From assembly GCA_027306715.1 (NCBI GenBank), contig DAHUZG010000152.1:1-9091 (forward strand): a stretch of DNA of 9,091 nt, read 5' to 3'. This DNA comes from Acidimicrobiaceae bacterium (GTDB lineage Bacteria > Actinomycetota > Acidimicrobiia > Acidimicrobiales > Bog-793). A model generated the notes under the pieces. That model was not told where the DNA came from. It saw only the letters and a list, made by a program, of their open reading frames with translations, and searched no databases. The position numbers were made by a program, and so were the translations under genes. Below, piece by piece: positions 1 through 5,645 of the stretch; position 1 is the first letter of the stretch, and each line of letters starts with the position of its first letter.

Positions 1-103
1 CCTCGAGGCTCTGCACGGCCTCGGCAGCATCGAGACCCATCTCGTCCTCAGCGAGGGTGACCAGCTCGGGATCGAGCACGGGCTGTCCCGCCGGTGGGCC
101 TGA
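1..103 (+). CDS. C-terminal end of an upstream protein, possibly Lrp/AsnC-type regulator (5'-truncated)
   Basis: An open frame runs in from the left edge (first full codon at position 2) and stops at TGA 101-103. It gives 33 residues ending ...GIEHGLSRRWA. Thirty of its 33 codons end in G or C, like the clear genes in the window, which supports coding. The pattern 'L-x-G-(5)-T-(1)-L/V-V-L-S-E-(2)-Q' resembles the last beta strand of the Lrp/AsnC ligand-binding domain (E. coli Lrp has LPGVNDTRTYVVMEE). From so short a piece this is only a suggestion. It lies 10 nt ahead of the flavin reductase gene in the same reading frame and direction, so the two are probably co-transcribed. If it is an Lrp-type regulator, it would be a natural candidate for controlling the downstream genes. 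The DNA-binding part would be outside the window. Confidence 0.5.
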   Translation, partial: LEALHGLGSIETHLVLSEGDQLGIEHGLSRRWA

Positions 104-106
104 GGT
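102..106 (+). promoter_or_regulatory. Shine-Dalgarno site for the flavin reductase gene
   Basis: GAGGT, complementary to the 16S rRNA 3' end, overlaps the upstream TGA stop and sits 6 nt before GTG 113. It decides this start, because the in-frame stop at 101-103 excludes any earlier one. Confidence 0.7.
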
Positions 107-112
107 AAGCCA

Positions 113-691
113 GTGCAGCCCGAACCGGATCTCTCCCGCGACTTCTCGCACATCTTCTCCCACGTTGTCGCCGGCGTCGTGATCGTCGCCGCCGCCGACG
201 CCGGCGGGCTCGACGGCTGCACCGCCTCGGTATGGGCCGAGGTCGCCGAGCCGCCGCTCGTGCTTGTCACCCTCGCCCACTCCTCGGCGACGCTGGCGAG
301 GCTTCGATCCGCCGGGCGGTTCTCGGTCAACCTGCTCGGCGAGGGCCAGGACAAGCTCGCCTACCGGTTCGGCGACCCGGCGACGAGCGGGCCGGGGCGC
401 TTCGGGGCCGGGCAGGAGACGGGCCAGGAGACGGGCCACGAGGCCGGGCAGGAGACGGGCCAGGAGACGGGGCGCTGGGAGCGCTCGGGGGAGGCGCCGG
501 TGCTCCTCGACGCCCGGGCGTTCTACCGTTGCCGGCTCGTCTCGACGCACCCCTTCGGCGCGCACGAGATCGTCGTCGGCGAGGTGACCGGCTTTGCCGC
601 CCCGCGCCCGCATCTGGCGCCGCTTGTCTTCGTCCACGACCAGATGGCGATCGTCGAGCTGCCCGGCCGGGCGGGAGGGGGCTCTTCTTGA
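113..691 (+). CDS. Flavin reductase-like (FMN-binding split barrel) protein with internal repeat
   Basis: A 192-residue protein of the flavin reductase-like domain family (HpaC/RutF type). These usually use NAD(P)H to reduce FMN or FAD for a partner monooxygenase. Visible family marks are the N-terminal strand 'GVVIVAA' (about 21-27), the flavin-contact segment G35-C-T-A-S ending in PPL (47-49), the following 'SATLARLRSAGRFSVNLL', and the C-terminal H151-E-I-V-V-G-E-V hairpin. The barrel is interrupted at residues 100-119 by five copies of a four-residue unit (mostly G-Q-E-T), encoded by a 12-bp DNA repeat. This replaces a region that is normally a short variable loop. The GTG start is set by a Shine-Dalgarno site at 102-106. 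The stop TGA (689-691) lies inside the -35 box of the next promoter. No partner oxygenase is in the window, so its true client is unknown; a flavin-storage or non-reductase role is possible. Confidence 0.85.
   Translation: MQPEPDLSRDFSHIFSHVVAGVVIVAAADAGGLDGCTASVWAEVAEPPLVLVTLAHSSATLARLRSAGRFSVNLLGEGQDKLAYRFGDPATSGPGRFGAGQETGQETGHEAGQETGQETGRWERSGEAPVLLDARAFYRCRLVSTHPFGAHEIVVGEVTGFAAPRPHLAPLVFVHDQMAIVELPGRAGGGSS
410..469 (+). repeat. Five-copy in-frame 12-bp tandem repeat inside the flavin reductase gene
   Basis: Five units of 12 bp follow one another: GGGCAGGAGACG, GGCCAGGAGACG, GGCCACGAGGCC, GGGCAGGAGACG, GGCCAGGAGACG. Units 1-2 are identical to units 4-5, so there is also a higher-order 36-bp period. 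The period is a multiple of three, so gain or loss of a unit keeps the reading frame. The encoded peptide is polar and probably a flexible loop. Confidence 0.95.
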
Positions 692-716
692 CCGTCCCCG
701 TGCTGCTCGGTAGCGT
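688..716 (+). promoter_or_regulatory. Promoter for the hydrolase transcription unit (copy A)
   Basis: TTGACC (688-693) and TAGCGT (711-716) are separated by exactly 17 bp, matching -35 and -10 elements of the housekeeping sigma factor (actinobacterial -10 pattern TAnnnT). The A at 723 is at the expected start distance and would give an mRNA with only 3 nt before GTG 726. The -35 box overlaps the stop codon of the flavin reductase gene. The segment 687-731 matches 2654-2698 at 38 of 45 positions, including an uninterrupted GCTCGGTAGCGTCCG. That repetition in front of two separate genes is the strongest argument that this is a real promoter. Confidence 0.75.
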
Positions 717-725
717 CCGGGCACC

Positions 726-875
726 GTGAGCCGAGCCCGCTCCCGAGCTGCTCCCGGTGGGTCCCGCCGACCTCGCCGCTCACCCCGGCCGCGCCGGTGC
801 GCGCAGCGCGACGCCACGACGGCGAGAGCCGCCACGCCGAGAACGAGAGGGACAGGAGCCGAGCATGTCAGTTGA
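726..875 (+). CDS. Possible leaderless 49-aa upstream ORF overlapping the hydrolase start
   Basis: GTG 726 stands exactly where the genuine GTG start of the Mo hydroxylase large subunit stands relative to its own, near-identical promoter (9 nt after the -10 box, followed by AGC in both). Reading from it gives 49 codons ending at TGA 873-875, which overlaps the ATG of the hydrolase (865) in a different frame by 11 nt. Such an arrangement could couple hydrolase translation to that of the leader. Against it, the product is Arg-rich (14 of 49), resembles nothing I recognise, and about 15 of 49 codons end in A or T, unlike the neighbouring genes. It is best viewed as a leader peptide or a vestigial start, not as a functional protein. 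Confidence 0.3.
   Translation: MSRARSRAAPGGSRRPRRSPRPRRCAQRDATTARAATPRTRGTGAEHVS
854..858 (+). promoter_or_regulatory. Shine-Dalgarno site for the hydrolase gene
   Basis: AGGAG lies 6 nt before ATG 865. It decides this start over an upstream in-frame GTG at 757, whose extra 36 residues are Arg/Pro-rich, have no Shine-Dalgarno site and do not look like part of the fold. Confidence 0.8.
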
Positions 876-2556
876 CGAGAAGCGGCCGCAGCACCCGAGC
901 GAGGTCTCCGAGGGCCTCAACCACATCGCCGTGCGCACCGCCTGCTACGGGCTGCAGCCGATGATCATGGAGAAGGGCCTCGAGGTCCCCACCCGGGACG
1001 GGACGATCATCTACGCCAACGTGTTCCGCCCCGACGCGCCCGGCAGCTACCCGGTGATCATCTCGGCCGACGTCTACGGCAAGGACTCGATCCACTCGCA
1101 GTTCGGCGCCCTTCTCTCGCCGACCCTCGGCGCCTACGAGACCTCCGACTTCACCGCCTGGGAGGCCCCGGACCCGGGATACTTCGTGCCGAACGGCTAC
1201 GCCGTGGTCAAGCTCGCCCTGCGCGGCGCGTCGGGGTCCGTCGCCCACATCGAGTCGATGGGCCCCCAGGAGGCCGAGGACTACTACGACGCCATCGAGT
1301 GGGCCGGCACCCAGCCCTGGAGCGACGGCAACGTCGCCACCGCCGGCGTCTCCTACCTGGCGATGAGCCAGTGGAAGGTGGCCCAGCTGAACCCGCCGCA
1401 CCTCAAGGCCATCGTCCCCTGGGAGGGCGTCAGCGACCTCTACCGGGAGCTCATCACCCACGGCGGGATCACCGAGACGACCTTCTGGCGCTACGTCATG
1501 GCGAGCCTGCACCGCCGCGACCTCACGCCCGGCACGACCGTCGAGGACGTCAAGGAGCTGATCGAGCAGCACCCGCTGTTCGACGAGATGTGGCAGGAGC
1601 GACGCGGCGACTTCGCGAAGATCACCGTGCCGATGTACGTCGGCGCCAGCTTCTCCTGCCAGGGAAGCCACACCCGAGGCACGATCCAGGCCTGGCGCGA
1701 GGCCTCCTCGGAGAAGAAGTGGATCGAGATCCACGGGCGCAAGGAGTGGGAGGTCTACTACGGGCGGGAGGCGAGCGAGCGGGTGCTCCGCTTCCTCGAC
1801 CACTTCTTGAGAGGGATCGACAACGGCTTCGAGGAGACGCCGCCGGTTCGCCTCGAGGTGCGCGAGCGCTTCTACGACGGCCTCACCCGCTACGAGAACG
1901 AGTGGCCGATCGCCCGGACCCAGCACGTCCCGCTCTACCTCGACGCCGCCGGCGCTGTGATGGGCACCGAGCCCGCCGGCGCCGAGGCCGAGATCTCCTA
2001 CGACTCGCTCGCCGAGAACCTGGGCGCAGGCGGCGTCGTCTTCACTCACGTCTTCGACGAGAGGACCGAGCTCACCGGCTACATGAAGCTCAAGCTCTGG
2101 GTCTCCACCGACGCCGGCGACGACCTCGACCTGTTCGTCGGGCTGCACAAGCTCGACCGCAACGGCGACGAGCTCTACTTCCCCGACTTCAACAACATCG
2201 AGACGGGCCGGGTCGCCACGGGCTGGCTGCGGGTCTCGCACCGCGAGCTCGACCCCGAGCGCTCGAGCCCGAGCCAGCCGTGGCTCCGCCACGAGCGGCT
2301 GCAGAAGGTGCGCCCGGGCGAGATCGTGCCCGTCGAGATCGAGATCATCCCCTCGAGCACGCTCTTCCGTGCCGGCGAGAGCCTGAGCGTCGAGGTGCGC
2401 GGCACCGAGATCCCGCTCGATGCGGGGATGGGGCCACCGCCGGAGACCTGGGCGCCGCGCTACGCCCACCGCGAGGGTGTCAACGCCGGCCGCCACACGA
2501 TCTACACCGGCGGGCGCTACGACTCCCATCTGCTCGTGCCGGTGGTGCCGCGTTGA
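865..2556 (+). CDS. CocE/NonD-family alpha/beta hydrolase (Xaa-Pro dipeptidyl-peptidase S15-like)
   Basis: A 563-residue soluble hydrolase; no signal peptide is evident. The N-terminal half is an S15-type alpha/beta hydrolase, from 'GLEVPTRDGTIIYANVFRP' to the nucleophile elbow G161-V-S163-Y-L-A-M-S-Q-W, the family hallmark. The segment 'LRFLDHFLRGIDNGF' closes this domain. The C-terminal part (about 350-563) is the beta-rich jelly-roll domain, with 'TELTGYMKLKLWVSTDAGDDLDLFVGL' as its recognisable core. Family members cleave esters or amides (cocaine esterase, acyl-amino ester and cephalosporin hydrolases, Xaa-Pro peptidases). Ser163 is clear, but the acid and base are not in their usual wording. 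The segment G260-A-S-F-S-C265-Q-G-S-H269 replaces the GWYD-type region, and H290-G-R-K-E294-W replaces the usual PWSH or HGxxHW, so either H269 or H290 may act. The gene stands alone between two copies of one promoter. Substrate cannot be deduced from sequence. Confidence 0.88.
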   Translation: MSVDEKRPQHPSEVSEGLNHIAVRTACYGLQPMIMEKGLEVPTRDGTIIYANVFRPDAPGSYPVIISADVYGKDSIHSQFGALLSPTLGAYETSDFTAWEAPDPGYFVPNGYAVVKLALRGASGSVAHIESMGPQEAEDYYDAIEWAGTQPWSDGNVATAGVSYLAMSQWKVAQLNPPHLKAIVPWEGVSDLYRELITHGGITETTFWRYVMASLHRRDLTPGTTVEDVKELIEQHPLFDEMWQERRGDFAKITVPMYVGASFSCQGSHTRGTIQAWREASSEKKWIEIHGRKEWEVYYGREASERVLRFLDHFLRGIDNGFEETPPVRLEVRERFYDGLTRYENEWPIARTQHVPLYLDAAGAVMGTEPAGAEAEISYDSLAENLGAGGVVFTHVFDERTELTGYMKLKLWVSTDAGDDLDLFVGLHKLDRNGDELYFPDFNNIETGRVATGWLRVSHRELDPERSSPSQPWLRHERLQKVRPGEIVPVEIEIIPSSTLFRAGESLSVEVRGTEIPLDAGMGPPPETWAPRYAHREGVNAGRHTIYTGGRYDSHLLVPVVPR

Positions 2557-2654
2557 CCGGCGGCCGGCGCCACCGGCGTGACCGGTGAGGACGCCGGCGC
2601 GACGACGAGACGGCCCGCTCGAAGCGGCGCCGCCGGGCGCAGCGTCGTCCCTGC
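2557..2654. other. Spacer between hydrolase gene and hydroxylase promoter
   Basis: About 100 nt of GC-rich spacer. It holds a possible weak stem (2601-2607 with 2643-2649, 7 bp) enclosing a short CCGCT-CGA-AGCGG hairpin (2615-2627), directly before the -35 box. There is no T-run, so it is not a canonical intrinsic terminator. I see no coding signal. Confidence 0.35.
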
Positions 2655-2683
2655 TTGACCGCCTGCGCGCCGCTCGGTAGCGT
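2655..2683 (+). promoter_or_regulatory. Promoter of the molybdenum hydroxylase operon (copy B), leaderless
   Basis: TTGACC (2655-2660), a 17-bp spacer and TAGCGT (2678-2683) match promoter copy A in both sequence and geometry. The likely transcription start is the A at 2690, leaving 3 nt before GTG 2693. The bases just upstream of that GTG are C-rich with no Shine-Dalgarno sequence, as expected for leaderless translation, which is common in actinobacteria. Confidence 0.78.
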
Positions 2684-2692
2684 CCGCCCACC

Positions 2693-4996
2693 GTGAGCAT
2701 CCTCGGCAATCGCGTCCTGCGGGTCGAAGACCCGAAGCTGCTGACCGCCGGCGGCACCTACGTCGACGACGTCGAGCTGCCGGGCGCGGTCGAGCTGTGC
2801 TACGTCCGCTCGCCTCATGCCCACGCCGGCGTCGTCTCGATCGACACGGAGGCCGCCCGCAGGGCGCCCGGGGTCCTCGACGTGCTCACCGCCGCCGACC
2901 TCGCGCTGGCGCCGATCGTGCAGCACCTGCCGGGGATCCCGGCCGAGATGGCGCGGCCGTTCCTTGCCGGCGACCGCGTCCGGTTCGTCGGCGAGGCCGT
3001 GGCGGTGGTGCTCGCCGAGACCCGCGCCGAGGCCGCCGACGGCGCTGCCCTCGTCGAGGTGGAGTACGACCCGCTGCCGGCCGTCGTCGCCCTCGAGCAC
3101 GCCGCCTCGGGTGAGACGCTGCTCTTCCCCGCCGCCGGCAGCAACGTCGCCGCCCGCATCGCGCCGGCTCCCGCGCCGTCGAGCGCCCCGGGCGCCGCCG
3201 CCCCGGGCGCCGAGGGCTCGATCTTCGACGACTGCGAGGTCGTCGTGAGCGAGCGCTTCGTCAACCAGCGCCTCGCTCCCTGCCCGCTCGAGGTGCGCGC
3301 CGCGGCGGCGGTGCTCGGCGAGGACGGCCGCCTCACGCACTGGTCGACGAGCCAGACGCCCTTCGCCGTCCGCCAGGCACTGGCCGGGGCGCTCGGTGTC
3401 GAGGAGGGCAAGATCCGCGTCATCGCCCCCGACGTCGGCGGCGGCTTCGGGGCCAAGAACGGCGACTACCCCGACGAGCTGCTCGTCGGGGTGCTCGCCC
3501 ACCGCCTCGGCCGGCCGGTCCGCTGGTGCGAGACGCGGTCGGAGTCGATGCTCGCCCTCGGCCACGGCCGCGCCCAGCAGCAGACGATCACCCTCGGCGG
3601 CAGCCGCGACGGGCGCCTGCGCGCCTACCGCCTCGAGGTGGTGCAGGATTGCGGCGCCTACCCGCTGCTGGCGTCGTTCCTGCCCCATCTCACCCGGGCG
3701 ATGGCGAGCGGCACCTACGACATCGAGCGGGTCGAGTTCGAGAGCGTCAGCCTGGTGACGACGACGGCGCCGGTCGTCGCCTACCGCGGCGCCGGCCGCC
3801 CGGAGGCCGCCGCCGCCATCGAGCGGGCGGTCGACCGCTTCGCCGCCGAGATCGGGATGGACCCTGCCGAGCTCAGGCGGCGCAACCTCGTCGGGCCGCA
3901 GCGCTTCCCCTTCGAGAACCCGACGGGCACCGTCTACGACTGCGGCGACTACGCCGCCGCGCTCGAGCGTCTCCTCGAGGCGTCGGACTACGACTCGATT
4001 CGAGCCGAGCAGGCCGCGCGGCGCAGCTGCGGCGAGACCGTCGAGCTCGGCATCGGCCTTGCGGTCTACGTCGAGATCACCGGCGCCGCCGACCTCGGCG
4101 GCGAGTGGAGCGCTGTCGAGATGCTCCCCGACGGCACCGCCGTCGTCCGCACCGGGACCTCGGCCCACGGCCAGGGCCACGCCACCGCCTGGTCGATGCT
4201 CGTCTCGGACGCCCTCGGAATCCCGATCGACGCCGTACGCTTCGTCCAGTCCGACACCGACCTCGTCGCTCGCGGCGTCGGCACGTTCGGCTCGCGCTCG
4301 TTGCAGACCGGAGGCGTGGCGGCGCGTCAGGCCGCCGAGCGGGTCGTCGAGCTCGCCAGGGAGCTCGCCGGGGAGCTGCTCGAGGCCGACCCGGCGGACC
4401 TCGTCGTCGACCCCGGCGGCGGCGGCATCGGTGTCGTCGGCACGCCCACGGCGCGGCGCAGCTGGGCAGAGCTGGCGGCGGCCGCCGCCGAGCGGGGGAC
4501 GCCGCTGCGGGCCGAGGTGGACTTCACCCCTCCGGGCGGGACCTTCCCCTTCGGCGCCCACCTGGCGGTCGTCGAGGTGGACACCGAGACCGGCGGAGTG
4601 CGCCTCGTCCGGCTGGTGGCCGTCGACGACGCCGGCCGCATCCTCAACCCGCTCCTCGCCGACGGCCAGGTCCATGGCGGCCTTGCCCAGGGCGTGGCCC
4701 AGGCGTTGCTCGAGGAGTTCGTCTACGACGCCGAGGGCAACCCGCTCACGACGACGCTGGCGGACTATCTCTTCGTCACCGCCGCCGAGCTGCCGAGCTT
4801 CGAGTCGCTGCGGATGGAGACCCCCACCCCGCGCAACCCCCTCGGGGCCAAGGGGATCGGCGAGTCCGGCACGATCGGCTCTACCGTGGCGGTGCAGAAC
4901 GCCGTCGTCGACGCGCTCGCCGGCCGTGGCGTGCGTCACCTCGACATGCCGCTCAGCCCCGAGCGGGTCTGGCAGTCGCTCGCCGCGACCGGCTAG
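2693..4996 (+). CDS. Xanthine dehydrogenase-family molybdenum-binding subunit, form II CoxL-like
   Basis: A 767-residue large subunit, near the usual family length, which holds the molybdenum cofactor and the substrate site. The start 'MSILGNRVLRVEDPKLLTAGGTYVDD' is typical. An aldehyde oxidase/xanthine dehydrogenase a/b hammerhead comes first (about 1-130). Then follow the cofactor motif G249-G-G-F-G-A-K255, the active-site loop A363-Y-R-G-A-G-R369, the H492-G-Q-G-H496 cofactor contact, and the catalytic glutamate E724 in G-I-G-E-S-G. AYRGAGR is the form II signature. Genuine Mo/Cu CO dehydrogenases have a Cys in this loop (VAYRCSFR) that binds copper, and it is absent here. The enzyme therefore probably hydroxylates a heterocycle, aldehyde or related compound; the substrate is unknown. 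A Pro/Ala-rich linker (about 157-175), partly built from a 15-bp repeat at 3185-3214, separates two domains. Its start is set by the leaderless promoter. It is first in an operon with the Fe-S and FAD subunits downstream. Confidence 0.92.
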   Translation: MSILGNRVLRVEDPKLLTAGGTYVDDVELPGAVELCYVRSPHAHAGVVSIDTEAARRAPGVLDVLTAADLALAPIVQHLPGIPAEMARPFLAGDRVRFVGEAVAVVLAETRAEAADGAALVEVEYDPLPAVVALEHAASGETLLFPAAGSNVAARIAPAPAPSSAPGAAAPGAEGSIFDDCEVVVSERFVNQRLAPCPLEVRAAAAVLGEDGRLTHWSTSQTPFAVRQALAGALGVEEGKIRVIAPDVGGGFGAKNGDYPDELLVGVLAHRLGRPVRWCETRSESMLALGHGRAQQQTITLGGSRDGRLRAYRLEVVQDCGAYPLLASFLPHLTRAMASGTYDIERVEFESVSLVTTTAPVVAYRGAGRPEAAAAIERAVDRFAAEIGMDPAELRRRNLVGPQRFPFENPTGTVYDCGDYAAALERLLEASDYDSIRAEQAARRSCGETVELGIGLAVYVEITGAADLGGEWSAVEMLPDGTAVVRTGTSAHGQGHATAWSMLVSDALGIPIDAVRFVQSDTDLVARGVGTFGSRSLQTGGVAARQAAERVVELARELAGELLEADPADLVVDPGGGGIGVVGTPTARRSWAELAAAAAERGTPLRAEVDFTPPGGTFPFGAHLAVVEVDTETGGVRLVRLVAVDDAGRILNPLLADGQVHGGLAQGVAQALLEEFVYDAEGNPLTTTLADYLFVTAAELPSFESLRMETPTPRNPLGAKGIGESGTIGSTVAVQNAVVDALAGRGVRHLDMPLSPERVWQSLAATG

Positions 4997-5123
4997 CGGC
5001 GGCGGCGCGGCGTCGAGGGCAAGAAGGGATCAGCTGGCGGGCACCAGCAGCCGGCACGGACGGCGGGCACGAACAGCGGACCGGCACGACAGGCCGGCCA
5101 GCAGGCGAGAGCGGGAGGAACCG
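4997..5123. other. Leader between large and 2Fe-2S subunit genes, with imperfect repeat
   Basis: A 127-nt gap in an otherwise tightly packed operon. Two imperfect copies of one block occur (5037-5060 and 5063-5090). GCGGGCACCAGCAG recurs as GCGGGCACGAACAG, each followed by CCGGCACGR, with 4 extra bases in the second copy. No promoter like copies A and B is seen. The gap ends in a strong Shine-Dalgarno site for the next gene. Confidence 0.5.
5114..5118 (+). promoter_or_regulatory. Shine-Dalgarno site for the 2Fe-2S subunit gene
   Basis: GGAGG, the best ribosome binding site in the window, lies 5 nt before ATG 5124. It fixes the start against the longer open frame that extends upstream through the large-subunit gene. 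Confidence 0.85.
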
Positions 5124-5645
5124 ATGGGCGTGAAGATCGTGGTGGAGGTCAACGGGACGGCACAGTCCCACGAGGTGGAGGCGCGCACGCTTCTCGTGCA
5201 GTACCTACGCGACGTCGTCGGGCTGCACGGCACGAACATCGGCTGTGACACCTCATCCTGCGGCGCCTGCACGGTGCTGCTCGACGGCGAGTCGGTGAAG
5301 TCCTGCACGGTGCTCGCCGCACAGGCCGACGGCCGCTCGGTGACGACGATCGAGGGGCTCGCCGAGCCGGACGGGACGCTTCACCCCGTGCAGTCGGCCT
5401 TCCGCGAGCACCACGCCCTGCAGTGCGGGTACTGCACGCCGGGGATGGTGATGGCGGTCGTCTCTCTGTTGAAGGAGAACCCGTCGCCGACCGAGTCCGA
5501 GGTCCGCCTCGGCCTCGAGGGCAACCTCTGCCGCTGCACCGGGTACCACAACATCGTCAAGGCCGTCCTAGCCGTCGGCGCCACAGCCGGCGCCACAGCC
5601 GGCGCCACAGCCGGCGCCGGAGCGGCTGCGGAGGCGGGGCGATGA
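5124..5645 (+). CDS. 2Fe-2S subunit of the molybdenum hydroxylase, CoxS-like
   Basis: A 173-residue electron-transfer subunit carrying two [2Fe-2S] clusters between the Mo site and FAD. The N-terminal plant ferredoxin-type domain binds its cluster with C41, C46, C49 and C61 (GCDTSSCGAC...KSC). The C-terminal helical domain uses C101, C104, C136 and C138 (QCGYCTPGM and NLCRCTGYHNIV). All eight ligands are present. The family normally ends soon after the last motif. Here an Ala/Gly/Thr-rich tail (152-173) follows, built mostly from a 12-bp tandem repeat. The stop TGA overlaps the ATG of the FAD subunit gene (ATGA at 5642-5645), implying translational coupling. The gene sits between the large and medium subunit genes, giving the order L-S-M. 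Confidence 0.94.
   Translation: MGVKIVVEVNGTAQSHEVEARTLLVQYLRDVVGLHGTNIGCDTSSCGACTVLLDGESVKSCTVLAAQADGRSVTTIEGLAEPDGTLHPVQSAFREHHALQCGYCTPGMVMAVVSLLKENPSPTESEVRLGLEGNLCRCTGYHNIVKAVLAVGATAGATAGATAGAGAAAEAGR
5577..5612 (+). repeat. Three-copy in-frame 12-bp tandem repeat at the 3' end of the 2Fe-2S subunit gene
   Basis: GGCGCCACAGCC occurs three times exactly, followed by a degenerate fourth unit (5613-5624). Each unit encodes Gly-Ala-Thr-Ala. It lies beyond the last conserved cluster motif, so copy-number change would only lengthen or shorten a tail. It ends 29 nt before the start of the next gene. Confidence 0.95.

Noticed and set aside
757..864. Earlier GTG start for the hydrolase, adding 36 residues
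   Set aside because: The extension is Arg/Pro-rich and has no Shine-Dalgarno site, while ATG 865 has AGGAG at ideal spacing and begins a typical N-terminus.
2601..2649. Stem-loop after the hydrolase gene as a terminator
   Set aside because: A 7-bp stem with a 35-nt loop and a small inner hairpin is easily found by chance in GC-rich DNA, and there is no T-run after it.
868..2757. Long minus-strand open frame opposite the hydrolase (629 codons)
   Set aside because: It is antisense to a clear hydrolase gene. In very GC-rich DNA the opposite strand often stays open; the product is low-complexity Arg/Val/Gly-rich with no recognisable domain.
3185..3214. 15-bp direct repeat in the large-subunit gene
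   Set aside because: Only two imperfect copies in an Ala/Pro/Gly linker, where such repetition is expected from codon bias; not reported as a separate feature.
3779..3799. Annotation of the operon as aerobic CO dehydrogenase
   Set aside because: The loop encodes AYRGAGR without the copper-binding Cys of form I CoxL, so CO oxidation cannot be claimed.
2480..4939. Long minus-strand open frame opposite the Mo hydroxylase large subunit (819 codons)
   Set aside because: Same reason: a mirror of the coding strand's GC3 bias. The translation is Arg/Gly/Asp/His-rich with no motif, and the plus strand carries all family motifs.
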